A stretch of 64,000 nt of DNA from the NCBI RefSeq assembly GCF_002072155.1, contig NZ_BDIY01000008.1, positions 62,001-126,000 on the forward strand, written 5' to 3'. Below are positions 55,472 through 64,000 of this stretch, piece by piece. Position numbers and translations under genes: made by a program. Origin of the DNA: Roseovarius sp. A-2. GTDB taxonomy: Bacteria; Pseudomonadota; Alphaproteobacteria; Rhodobacterales; Rhodobacteraceae. How positions within the stretch are numbered: the stretch's first letter is position 1; every line of letters begins with the position of its first letter. The notes under the pieces were generated by a model, which was given only the letters and a program-made list of their open reading frames with translations, was not told the DNA's origin and did no database searches.

Positions 55472-57538
55472 TCAGTAGTTCTGTGCCTTGCGAATGCGGG
55501 TCATCCGCCCCTCTTCGGTGACCGCGCCGCCAAGCGTTGTCACGCCCTTGGCCTGCAAGAGTGCCAGCATGCGGATGAAGACCTCGGCCGTGGCCACCGT
55601 GTCGCCCATGGCGGTATGGCGCGCCTCGGGCGGGATGCGCACGCCGAATCGGTCGCAGAGCGCATCGAGCGTGTGCTGCCCGGTATGATCGAACAGCCCC
55701 GCCGACATCAGCACGGTGCACAGTACCGGATTGTCAAACCGCCGCCCGATCACCTGCTCCTTGAGCCGCAGGAAGGCCAGATCGAACGGCGCGTTATGCG
55801 CGACCAGAACCGCGCCCCGGCAGAACTCGTGAAACCGCTGCCCGGCCTCGGCGATGTCGGGTGCACCCTCGACCATCGCGTCGTTGATGTGATGCACGCG
55901 GGTCGAGGCAGGCGGGATGGCGCGGCCCGGATTGACTAGCGTGTCAAAGCTTTCACCGCGCAGGATGCGGCCATTGACGATGCGCAGCCCCGCGATCTGC
56001 ACGATCTCGTCGCCGCCGCGCGGCGAGAGGCCGGTGGTCTCGGTGTCGAAGACCACGAAACTCAGATCCGAGAGCGGCGTCTCGGCCAGATCGGTGCCCG
56101 GCGCATCGGGCAGGTTGAAATCGTAAAACTCGGGCCGCGCATCGCCGGGGGCAAGGCGCGGCGCGGCAGAGGACAGGGGCAGCACGATCCGGTAGCCGCC
56201 AGCAGCCGTTTCGGCCCAGAGGTCAGTCTGATGCGCGGCCAGCGCGTCGCGCCCGGAATAGGCGCCGTAAGCCTCCGACAGCGGCGCGCGCAGCCAGCCG
56301 GTCATCTGTCCGTCGGTCACCGCCTCGCCCTGCCAGCCGAGGATCAGCCGGGTCTCGGCTCCCTCGACCTCGGCCGAGAGGGTGAGCGCGTCTCGGGTGC
56401 CATTCTCGGTCAAGTGGCATGAGAGCCGCGCGAGCAGCGTTGTCACGGCAAAGCCGTCGCAGGCCAGCATCGCCTCGCTGCGGGTGATCCTGACATCGGC
56501 GTTGGAATGGGCGCGCACCCCGTCGAACACATGGCTGACCGCGACCGGCGACATCGGCCAGCGGCGCGACTTGATCGCGGCATGGCGGGCGCTCAGATCG
56601 TCGAGACAGGAGAACAGCCGCGCCACTTCGTCCTCGATCCCCTGTCGCATCTGCGCACGCTCTTCGGGGGCGAGATCATCGGTGGATTGCAGCACCTCCA
56701 GCAGCGCGCCGATGGTGCCTGCGGGGCGGCGCACCCCCTCCATCAGCGCGGTGAAGAGGTGATCATGGGCGGCATGGGCGCTCAGATCCTCGGTGGCGTC
56801 GCGGAAAATGAGGACATGGCCCGACAGTTCCTCATCCGACAGGATGGGGCTCACGCGACCCAACAGAAAGCGATTGCCATCGGCAGAAGCGGCGAGAAAG
56901 GTCTCAGCGGCAATTTCACCGCGCACCCGCGCCTTTTGCATCCGCGCCAGCGCATCCATCACCGGCTCTGGCCGCAGGAAGGCCGAGAGCGGGCGATCAA
57001 GGCCGATCTCGCCCAGCAACTCCTGCGCCATGCGGTTATAGAGCATCACCCGATTGTCGGGCGTGGCCACCACCGCCCCCTCGCCCAGATCGCGAAACAG
57101 CGCCTCGAAGAGTGCCTTTTCCCGGGCGATGCGGGCGGTCTCACGCTCGACCGCGCGTTGCCGCGCGGCGCGCGCCTCCGAGAGCGCGGCGTTGATCGCG
57201 TTGGCGGCGGGGGCGAGCGTGCCGAGATGTTTGGCCTGCCCCTCGTCGATCTGCAAATCGACATCCGCACGGGCGCGAGTGGTCAGATCAGAGGCGAGCG
57301 CGAGGATCGGCTTGGCGACGTTCTCATCGAACAATAGCCCGATCCACGCAGCCAGCCCCAGCAGCCCGAGCGCCCCGATCAGCCCCGCGATCACGTAACC
57401 ATCGGGCGGCCCGCCCGCGCGCGCGTGGCCAAAGATCAGCGCCCCCGCGATCAACGACGCACCACCCAGACCGAGGACGGCAAAGAAGAGCGCAAAGCGC
57501 AGCCGCAGGCCAAGCCGCTTGGTCAGACGCTCGATCAT
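55472..57538 (-). CDS. membrane-bound degenerate sensor fused to a DnaQ-type 3'-5' exonuclease
   Basis: 688 residues. Two N-terminal membrane helices (residues about 13-35 and 48-70), a HAMP/coiled-coil region, a PAS domain (about 140-250), a region resembling a histidine-kinase dimerisation domain but lacking the phospho-His (HDHLFTALMEGVRRPAGTIG) and with no clear ATP-binding boxes, then a DEDDh exonuclease at 492-680: Asp498 and Glu500 (FDTETTGL), Asp586 (HNAPFDLAFL), His641 and Asp646 (HTAMGDTV). The exonuclease residues are intact, the kinase is not. Start overlaps the response-regulator stop (ATGA). Related exonucleases occur beside VC_2705-type symporters. Confidence 0.87.
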   Translation of the reverse strand: MIERLTKRLGLRLRFALFFAVLGLGGASLIAGALIFGHARAGGPPDGYVIAGLIGALGLLGLAAWIGLLFDENVAKPILALASDLTTRARADVDLQIDEGQAKHLGTLAPAANAINAALSEARAARQRAVERETARIAREKALFEALFRDLGEGAVVATPDNRVMLYNRMAQELLGEIGLDRPLSAFLRPEPVMDALARMQKARVRGEIAAETFLAASADGNRFLLGRVSPILSDEELSGHVLIFRDATEDLSAHAAHDHLFTALMEGVRRPAGTIGALLEVLQSTDDLAPEERAQMRQGIEDEVARLFSCLDDLSARHAAIKSRRWPMSPVAVSHVFDGVRAHSNADVRITRSEAMLACDGFAVTTLLARLSCHLTENGTRDALTLSAEVEGAETRLILGWQGEAVTDGQMTGWLRAPLSEAYGAYSGRDALAAHQTDLWAETAAGGYRIVLPLSSAAPRLAPGDARPEFYDFNLPDAPGTDLAETPLSDLSFVVFDTETTGLSPRGGDEIVQIAGLRIVNGRILRGESFDTLVNPGRAIPPASTRVHHINDAMVEGAPDIAEAGQRFHEFCRGAVLVAHNAPFDLAFLRLKEQVIGRRFDNPVLCTVLMSAGLFDHTGQHTLDALCDRFGVRIPPEARHTAMGDTVATAEVFIRMLALLQAKGVTTLGGAVTEEGRMTRIRKAQNY

Positions 57539-57915
57539 GCCCCCTCCCCCGCCAAGAGCGCGTTGATCTGCGCGGTCAAATCCGCGGCCGCGAAAGGCTT
57601 GGTCATGAAGGCATCGGCCCCCACCGCCATGCCCTTGCGCCGCTCCACCTCGCCGCCACCAGCGGTGATCATCAGCACCTTGATGCCCTTGAGGGCGGCG
57701 TCCCTGCGAATGATCTGGCAAATCTCGTAGCCCGAACGCTCCGGCAGCATCACGTCGAGCACCACCAGATCGGGCCGCTCCTCGGCCAGCGCATCCAGCG
57801 CCGCATTTCCGCTCGCCACCCGGCGCAGGGCATAGCCCGCCCGCCCGATCAGATGGGTGAGCGCCAGCGCGATATTGTCCTCGTCCTCGACGAGCAGAAC
57901 GGTTTTTTGCGACAT
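57535..57915 (-). CDS. single-domain response regulator
   Basis: 126 residues, receiver domain only: acidic pair VEDEDN, phospho-Asp in LVVLDVMLPERSGYE, Thr in VLMITAGGG, Lys in FMTKPFAAADL. No output domain, so it acts by protein contact. Directly upstream of, and overlapping, the sensor-exonuclease gene, its likely partner, though that partner lacks a visible phospho-His. Confidence 0.92.
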   Translation of the reverse strand: MSQKTVLLVEDEDNIALALTHLIGRAGYALRRVASGNAALDALAEERPDLVVLDVMLPERSGYEICQIIRRDAALKGIKVLMITAGGGEVERRKGMAVGADAFMTKPFAAADLTAQINALLAGEGA

Positions 57916-57949
57916 TGCGGGCCTCCTCTCCCGGTCATGTCCGGCGCAT

Positions 57950-58456
57950 TCAAGTCTGGCAGAGCGCCTCGCTCAGCGGGTCGTTCTCGGCCATGCTCCT
58001 CCACGTGGCCTCGGACGGGTCGGCCAGCGCCGCACCACTCACATCGGCACGCGCGCCTTGCGCGCAGTTCACAAGTTGCGGGCGTTTCGCGGGCGGTGTC
58101 CAGCGTGCAAAGAAATAGAGATCGGCCAGCAGGATACCGGGGGCATCCGGATTGGTCTGCACGCTCTCGCGATCAAGCGCCATGATCCGCGTGGTCTGCG
58201 GGATGACATAGGTCCACGGCTTCCAGAACCGCGTCTCCTCGACGGTGACCAAAACCTCCACCCCCTCGGGCAGCCCTTGGGTGGTGCGCCCCGCCCAGCT
58301 ATATTCCGACCAGATCGCATAGCCCAGCATGGCCGCCCCGGCCATCACCGGCGTAATCCATTTGGGCAGACGTCCGCCGCTCAGATGCCCCAAGATGAGG
58401 GCGAGACCGGCGGCAACCGCGCCTGCGGCGAATGTGGCGACGAGTTCAAAGAACAT
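57950..58456 (-). CDS. small membrane protein of unknown function in the signalling operon
   Basis: 168 residues. Two N-terminal membrane helices (LVATFAAGAVAAGLALILG and WITPVMAGAAMLGYAIW), then a soluble part with VEETRFWKPWTYVIPQTTRIMALD and LADLYFFARWTPPAK, and ends SEALCQT. I do not recognise a named domain. It lies 3 nt after the DUF294 gene and 34 nt before the response regulator, so it probably belongs to the same signalling unit. Confidence 0.8.
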   Translation of the reverse strand: MFFELVATFAAGAVAAGLALILGHLSGGRLPKWITPVMAGAAMLGYAIWSEYSWAGRTTQGLPEGVEVLVTVEETRFWKPWTYVIPQTTRIMALDRESVQTNPDAPGILLADLYFFARWTPPAKRPQLVNCAQGARADVSGAALADPSEATWRSMAENDPLSEALCQT

Positions 58457-58459
58457 GAT

Positions 58460-60301
58460 TTATCCTCTTGCCCCGCGCGACTGCCCGATGGCCGATTGCA
58501 TTGTCTTGACCACCATGAAGGCATCGCGCAGGTGATTGCGCTCCAGATCCGACAGATCGGACGGGTTCATGAAATTATCCGGCACCTTGCCGCCCGCGAT
58601 CTGCGCCGCCTGATGGCGCAGCCGGGTCTCTGCGATCAGGTCATAGGCGTCGAGCAGATCATGCGCGCCGCTTTCCGAGATCACGCCCCCCCCGCGCGCA
58701 CCCTCGATCCGGTCGCGGGTGCCCGCTTCTTCCAGTGATCCCAGCAGCGCATAGATCCGCCCCAGATCGACCACCGGAACGACGCCCGAATGCTTGAGGT
58801 CGATGGTGTTCTTGTGCTCACCCGAACGGATCAGCGCAAACCCCCGCAAGAGGCCCAGCGGCACGGTATGCTTGAGCGCGTTCGAGATCATATGCGCCAC
58901 GAAGATCGAATTCTTGCGGGCCTGCGCCAGCACCTCGGCCTGCAGGTTCTCAAAGAGCGCCGTCTTGCCCGCGATGGCGCGCAGGTCAAACATGACCGAG
59001 GCCAGCATCTGCGCCTCGTTGTCGGGCTGCGCGATCCAGCCCGCGAAATACTCGCGCCATACACGGCGCGGCTGTCGCCAGCGCGGATTGGTCGCCATCA
59101 TGTCGCCGGGGCAGTAGAAGAACCCGCAGGTATCCAGCCCGTCGCTGACGAATTTGGCGAGATCGGCGAAATAGGCGTCGTGGCGCGCGGGATCAAACGC
59201 GTCGTCTAGGATCAGGCAATTGTCCTGATCGCTAACGCCCGTTTGCTCGCGCCGCCCCTGAGAGCCGCAGGCGGTCCAGAGGTAAGGAACTGGCGGCGGG
59301 CCCAACCGCGCCTCGGCCAGCCGCAAGAGCCGCCTTGTGATCGCATCGGTGATATCGGTGATCCGCCGGGTGATCGACGCGGGCTTGACCCCCGCCTGCA
59401 CCAGTTGCGCCAGAAGGCCCGGCACCCGCTCCATCACATGGGCCATGTCCTGCGCGCTCTCGGCATGGGCGATATCGGCGACCATATGGCTGGCGGTGGC
59501 GGCCTGCTGGCGGAAGAGGTCAGTCTTGCCGATCATCCCCACCACGCGGCCGCCCTGCGCCACCGGCAGGTGATTGACCTTGATCTCCGACAGCAGCATC
59601 AGCGCATCGAGGCCAAGACGATTCGGCGCGATGGTCACCGGGTCGGGCGTCATCACCTCCGCCACCCTGATCTGCCCGTCCAGCCCTTCGGCCAGTACCT
59701 TGTTGGTCAGGTCATGGGCGGTGATGATGCCCGCCAGATGTCCCGCCTCCATCACCACGACAGACGAAATCACGTTGTCTCGCATCAACCGCGCCACTTG
59801 GGTGATCGTCGCCTCCGGCCCGCAGGTGACAGGATGTTTCGCCATCAGGTCCGAAACCTGAAGCGCGGTGAGGCCGGTGGCATAGGGGCCGGTATCGGCA
59901 GGGTCGGTGGCACGCGCGCGGGCGAACCAGCGGGCGATGCCGTCGCACTCCTCCATCAGCGCCAGGAACTCTGCCCCGGGGATGAGGATCAGGCGGGCCG
60001 CCTCTGACGCGCGGGCGGTCAGTTGTGCTGTGCCGTCACGCAGCAGGCCGCGCTCGCCCATGATATCGCCGGGACCGCGATGAGACACGATGTCATGGGC
60101 CCCGGTCTGAATGTCGAACGCGCCGGATACGACCACGTAAAGCCCCTTGAGCGGCGCGCCCTTGGCAAAGAGCGTCTCACCCTGCGCCAGATCCACGACC
60201 GTCAGACCGGGGGTAAGCCGCGCGCGCATCGCACCCGTGAGCGCGTCAAAAGGCGGCTGCGCGCAGAGCTTGTCGATCAGGGCGGGGTCGCTCTCGGGCA
60301 T
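58460..60301 (-). CDS. DUF294 protein: cNMP-binding, CBS pair and nucleotidyltransferase-like domains
   Basis: 613 residues. Domains in order: a cyclic-nucleotide-binding-type domain (15-120: LAQGETLFAKGAPLKGLYVVVSG), two CBS motifs (155-270: MAKHPVTCGPEATITQVARL, VMTPDPVTIAPNRLGLDAL), a GlnD-like nucleotidyltransferase with ACGSQGRREQTGVSDQDNC, and a helical C-terminal domain. Such proteins occur beside acetate symporters of the VC_2705 group; likely an energy or nucleotide sensor, possibly modifying a partner. Separated from the symporter gene by 115 bp. Confidence 0.9.
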   Translation of the reverse strand: MPESDPALIDKLCAQPPFDALTGAMRARLTPGLTVVDLAQGETLFAKGAPLKGLYVVVSGAFDIQTGAHDIVSHRGPGDIMGERGLLRDGTAQLTARASEAARLILIPGAEFLALMEECDGIARWFARARATDPADTGPYATGLTALQVSDLMAKHPVTCGPEATITQVARLMRDNVISSVVVMEAGHLAGIITAHDLTNKVLAEGLDGQIRVAEVMTPDPVTIAPNRLGLDALMLLSEIKVNHLPVAQGGRVVGMIGKTDLFRQQAATASHMVADIAHAESAQDMAHVMERVPGLLAQLVQAGVKPASITRRITDITDAITRRLLRLAEARLGPPPVPYLWTACGSQGRREQTGVSDQDNCLILDDAFDPARHDAYFADLAKFVSDGLDTCGFFYCPGDMMATNPRWRQPRRVWREYFAGWIAQPDNEAQMLASVMFDLRAIAGKTALFENLQAEVLAQARKNSIFVAHMISNALKHTVPLGLLRGFALIRSGEHKNTIDLKHSGVVPVVDLGRIYALLGSLEEAGTRDRIEGARGGGVISESGAHDLLDAYDLIAETRLRHQAAQIAGGKVPDNFMNPSDLSDLERNHLRDAFMVVKTMQSAIGQSRGARG

Positions 60302-60416
60302 TGCCGGGCCTTTCTGGGGATGTCTGGAAATAGTCTAAAAGCGCCCATGCGTGCCGTAAATATCGGCGGGCGGAAAAGACGGGGGCGGCGTCCTGCGCCG
60401 CCCCAGCCCGGCTTGC

Positions 60417-62201
60417 TTAGTGATCGGCAGCCGCTGCCGCCGCACCTTTGGGCACGCGCACGCTTTCGACCAGATCTTCGATCTCTTGCGGGATCGGGGC
60501 GGTCATCTTCGACACGGTAAAGGCCACCGCGAAGTTGATCACAGCCCCCACAGCCCCGAAGGAGGTCGACTTGATCGTGCCAAGCAGCGGATCGGCGTCG
60601 GTAAAGCTGTTGGTGTCAGGAATGAACAGCCAACCCTTGTGCAGGAAGATGTAGATCAGCGTGATCGCAAGACCCGAGATCATGCCCGCCACGGCGCCCT
60701 TGTTGTTCACCTTGGTAAAGATGCCCATCATCAGCGCCGGGAAGATCGAGGCCGCCGCCAGACCAAAGGCCAGCGCCACGGTTTGCGCCGCAAAGCCCGG
60801 CGGATTGAGGCCCAGATAGGTGGCCACCACGATCGCCGCCGCCATCGCGACACGCGCCGACAAAAGCTCGCCCTTTTCCGAGATCCCCGGATTGAGCTGC
60901 CCCTTGATCAGATCGTGGCTCACCGCCGAGGAGATCGCGAGCAGAAGACCGGCAGCGGTCGAGAGTGCTGCGGCAAGACCACCGGCCGCGACCAGACCGA
61001 TCACCCAGCCCGGAAGGTTGGCGATCTCGGGGTTGGCCAGAACAAGGATGTCGCGGTTGAAGTTCGTGAGCTCGTTTCCGGCCCAGCCTTCTTGCGCAGC
61101 CTTCGCCTGCATCTCGGCATTGGCGTCGTTGTAGTATTGGATACGCCCGTCGCCGTTCTTGTCTTCCCAGCCCAGCAGGCCGGTTTTCTGCCATGTGGCC
61201 ATCCAGTCATACTTGGCATCGGTCTCGATCTGCTCGACAGAAACCGCCTGCGCATCGGTGCCGTTGGGCCACATCAGCTCAGTGATGTTGAGCCGTGCCA
61301 TCGCACCCACAGCCGGGGCCGTGAGATACAGCAGCGCGATGAAGACCAGCGCCCAGCCCGCCGACCAGCGGGCATCGGCCACGCGGGGAACGGTGAAAAA
61401 GCGCATGATCACATGCGGCAGACCGGCGGTGCCGATCATCAGCGACAGCGTGAACAGCACCATGTTGAACGTATCGCCATGATGGGCGGTATATTCGTTG
61501 AAGCCCAGTTCGCGCACGATCTGATCAAGCTTGGTCAGAAGCGGCTCGCCCGAGGCGACGTGATCACCGAAAAGACCCAGTGCCGGGATCGGATTGCCGG
61601 TCAGTTGCAGCGAGATGAAGATTGCCGGAATGGTGTAGGCCATGATCAGCACGACATATTGCGCCACCTGCGTGTAGGTCACGCCCTTCATGCCGCCGAA
61701 CACCGCGTAGGCGAAAACCACACAGGCCCCGATCAGCAGACCGGCGGTGTTGGAAATCTCCAGAAAGCGGCCAAAGGCCACGCCGACACCGGTCATCTGA
61801 CCGATCACGTAAGTCAGCGATGCGACGATCAGACAGATCACCGCCACCATGCGAGCGGTCGGGCTATAGAACCGGTCGCCGATGAACTCGGAGACGGTGA
61901 ACTTGCCGAACTTGCGCAGGTACGGTGCCAGCAGCAACGCCAGCAGCACGTATCCACCGGTCCAGCCCATCAGGAAGGTCGAGTTGTCATAACCGGTAAA
62001 GGCGATGAGGCCCGCCATCGAGATGAACGAGGCAGCCGACATCCAGTCGGCGGCGGTGGCCATGCCGTTGGTCACGGGGTGCACCCCACGGCCCGCCGCA
62101 TAGAATTCAGAGGTCGATCCGGCGCGTGCCCAGATCGCGATGCCGATATAGAGCGCGAAGGACGCGCTCACGAACAGCAGGTTGAGTGTAAACTGATCCA
62201 T
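60417..62201 (-). CDS. sodium:solute symporter, VC_2705 family (acetate or small carboxylate uptake)
   Basis: 594 residues, about 13 membrane helices, of the solute:sodium symporter family near ActP. MATAADWMSAASFISMAG and the conserved FGGMKGVTYTQVAQY are typical. Between helices, about residues 300-400, is a large loop with WEDKNGDGRIQYY, an EF-hand-like DxNxDG segment that could bind calcium. The DUF4212 partner is 14 nt upstream and acs is close by, which fits acetate or a related carboxylate; the exact substrate is inferred. Confidence 0.92.
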   Translation of the reverse strand: MDQFTLNLLFVSASFALYIGIAIWARAGSTSEFYAAGRGVHPVTNGMATAADWMSAASFISMAGLIAFTGYDNSTFLMGWTGGYVLLALLLAPYLRKFGKFTVSEFIGDRFYSPTARMVAVICLIVASLTYVIGQMTGVGVAFGRFLEISNTAGLLIGACVVFAYAVFGGMKGVTYTQVAQYVVLIMAYTIPAIFISLQLTGNPIPALGLFGDHVASGEPLLTKLDQIVRELGFNEYTAHHGDTFNMVLFTLSLMIGTAGLPHVIMRFFTVPRVADARWSAGWALVFIALLYLTAPAVGAMARLNITELMWPNGTDAQAVSVEQIETDAKYDWMATWQKTGLLGWEDKNGDGRIQYYNDANAEMQAKAAQEGWAGNELTNFNRDILVLANPEIANLPGWVIGLVAAGGLAAALSTAAGLLLAISSAVSHDLIKGQLNPGISEKGELLSARVAMAAAIVVATYLGLNPPGFAAQTVALAFGLAAASIFPALMMGIFTKVNNKGAVAGMISGLAITLIYIFLHKGWLFIPDTNSFTDADPLLGTIKSTSFGAVGAVINFAVAFTVSKMTAPIPQEIEDLVESVRVPKGAAAAAADH

Positions 62202-62215
62202 TGTCCCCGGCTCCC

Positions 62216-62476
62216 TTATTCTTCACCGACGCCGTGTTCGGCATCGAGTTTGTTCATCCGCCAGGCGTAGAAGAAGATCAGCGCCAGAAAGACCAGGATC
62301 GAGCCTTGCTGTGCGAACCAGAACCCAAGGTCGGTGCCGCCCACTGCGATGCCCGACAACATGGGGCGCAACAGAATGCCGAACCCGAACGAAACCAGAG
62401 CCCAGATCACCAGGCTCCAGAGAATGATGCGCACATTGGTTTTCCAATATGCCTTTGCGGCTTCCTTATCGGACAA
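62216..62476 (-). CDS. DUF4212 small subunit of the sodium:solute symporter
   Basis: 86 residues with two membrane helices (IILWSLVIWALVSFGFGILL and GSILVFLALIFFYAW). DUF4212 proteins are found directly upstream of VC_2705-type symporters, as here. Ends HGVGEE. Likely needed for assembly or activity of the symporter. Confidence 0.92.
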   Translation of the reverse strand: MSDKEAAKAYWKTNVRIILWSLVIWALVSFGFGILLRPMLSGIAVGGTDLGFWFAQQGSILVFLALIFFYAWRMNKLDAEHGVGEE

Positions 62477-62545
62477 AGCGTGTCCTCCCTTTTGTCAAAG
62501 GTTTCCTCCTGCCCGCATCGGGACCATCCCGGCGCGGGCCTTCCC

Positions 62546-63232
62546 TTACGCGGTCGCCTGTCTGACGATCGTGTTCAGCTCTTGTGCCACGGTGCCGATC
62601 GCGGCCATGGCATCGACCCGGACGAGCACGCCCTTGCCGTCGTAATAGTCGATCAGCGGCGCGGTCTGCGCGTGATAGGCGCGTAGGCGTTGCTCCACCG
62701 TCTCGGCGTTGTCATCGGCACGGCGGGTCATTTGGGTGCCGCCGCACTTGTCGCAGGTGCCCTCCACGGCGGGGGTCTTGAACGTGTCGTGATAGCCCTC
62801 GCCACAGCCCGCGCAGGTGTAGCGCCCGGAAATCCGCGTCACCATCGCGGCGTCGTCCACCTCCAGGCTGATCGCCGCCCGGATGCCCGCACCCAGATCG
62901 GCCATCAGCCCATCCAGCGCCTCGGCCTGCACCGTGGTGCGCGGAAATCCGTCGAGAATGACGCCATTGGCACAATCAGGCTCGGCCAGCCGGTCGCGCA
63001 GGATCGCGATGACGATTTCGTCAGACACCAGATCGCCCGCCTCCATCACCGCCTTGGCCTGCCTGCCTGCTTCGGTGCCCGCCTTTACGGCGGCGCGCAG
63101 CAGGTCCCCGGTGGAAAGCTGCACCAGCCCGAACGCGTCCTCCAGCTTGCGCGCCTGCGTGCCCTTGCCCGCGCCCGGCGGCCCGAGCAGGACCAGATTG
63201 GCGGGGGTTTGCGCTGTCTTGGTTCCGTCCAT
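62546..63232 (-). CDS. adk: adenylate kinase with a zinc-type LID
   Basis: 228 residues. P-loop LLGPPGAGKGTQA, STGDLLRAAV, ILDGFPRTT, and a long-form LID containing CAGCGEGYHD and GTCDKCGG, four Cys as in zinc-binding adenylate kinases. Interconverts AMP, ADP and ATP. Next to acs, whose reaction releases AMP, so co-expression would recycle it. Start: ATG at 63232 with GGGGG upstream; a GTG two codons earlier is in frame. Roseobacters usually have another adk in the ribosomal-protein region, so this may be a second copy. Confidence 0.95.
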   Translation of the reverse strand: MDGTKTAQTPANLVLLGPPGAGKGTQARKLEDAFGLVQLSTGDLLRAAVKAGTEAGRQAKAVMEAGDLVSDEIVIAILRDRLAEPDCANGVILDGFPRTTVQAEALDGLMADLGAGIRAAISLEVDDAAMVTRISGRYTCAGCGEGYHDTFKTPAVEGTCDKCGGTQMTRRADDNAETVEQRLRAYHAQTAPLIDYYDGKGVLVRVDAMAAIGTVAQELNTIVRQATA

Positions 63233-63245
63233 TGTCACAGCCCCC

Positions 63246-64000
<755 letters not shown>

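Noticed and set aside
60420..62270. 616-codon antisense frame over the symporter
   Set aside because: Rich in Arg, His and Gly with no hydrophobic segments or domains; antisense to a certain transporter.

Overview
The window looks like chromosome from a marine alphaproteobacterium of the Rhodobacteraceae (Roseobacter group). The base composition is GC-rich. Supporting features are the hisS-hisZ-hisG operon with a short-form HisG, a VC_2705-type acetate symporter with its DUF4212 partner next to acs, a preT/preA plus dihydropyrimidinase cluster under RutR-like control, and short palindromes of a kind I associate with roseobacter genomes. It is gene-dense and carries one tRNA, no rRNA, no CRISPR array and no intact mobile element. 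The taxonomic placement is inference from gene content.

Layout. 1-2.8 kb: xanthine dehydrogenase xdhA and xdhB (xdhB runs off the left edge), both carrying an in-frame 61-nt repeat. 2.9-6.8 kb: dnaE and slyX. 6.9-20.7 kb: most of the histidine pathway. hisS-hisZ-hisG are on the plus strand. hisB-hisH, hisA and hisF-hisE are on the minus strand, in pathway-operon order but separated by unrelated genes (glutaminase, VOC, DUF2147 and DUF302 proteins). Two tandem outer-membrane beta-barrel genes, a UbiH-like hydroxylase and an amidase lie between. 20.8-32.4 kb: a reductive pyrimidine degradation module. preT-preA makes dihydropyrimidines, hydA opens the ring and a hyuC-type amidase removes the carbamoyl group. 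An ABC transporter probably imports the substrate. Two paralogous RutR-like regulators sit in the middle, with three operator-like palindromes matching the RutR consensus. A small AT-richer gene of unknown function splits preT from preA.

32.5-37.7 kb: a DUF808 membrane protein, a flavodoxin-like protein, then an ATP-grasp ligase followed by a 676-residue protein whose Cys, His and Asn are placed as in papain-like enzymes. This pair is my best candidate for an undescribed system. 37.8-43.6 kb: an operon of a NitT/TauT-type ABC importer, two SDR dehydrogenases, a polysaccharide-deacetylase/PuuE-like protein and a ureohydrolase, next to a divergent LysR gene. 44.6-52.7 kb: a nitrogen-heterocycle operon (nucleoside deaminase, polyamine-type ABC importer, Atz/Trz-like amidohydrolase, creatininase-like and cytosine-deaminase-like enzymes). 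52.9-55.4 kb: a decayed region with remnants of sulfoacetate genes (sauT-like and sauS), an IS630-type transposase fragment and tRNA-Gly.

55.5-64 kb: an acetate/carboxylate uptake and signalling cluster, all on the minus strand: acs (runs off the right edge), adk, DUF4212, symporter, a cNMP/CBS/nucleotidyltransferase (DUF294) protein, a small membrane protein, a single-domain response regulator, and a degenerate sensor fused to a DnaQ-type exonuclease.
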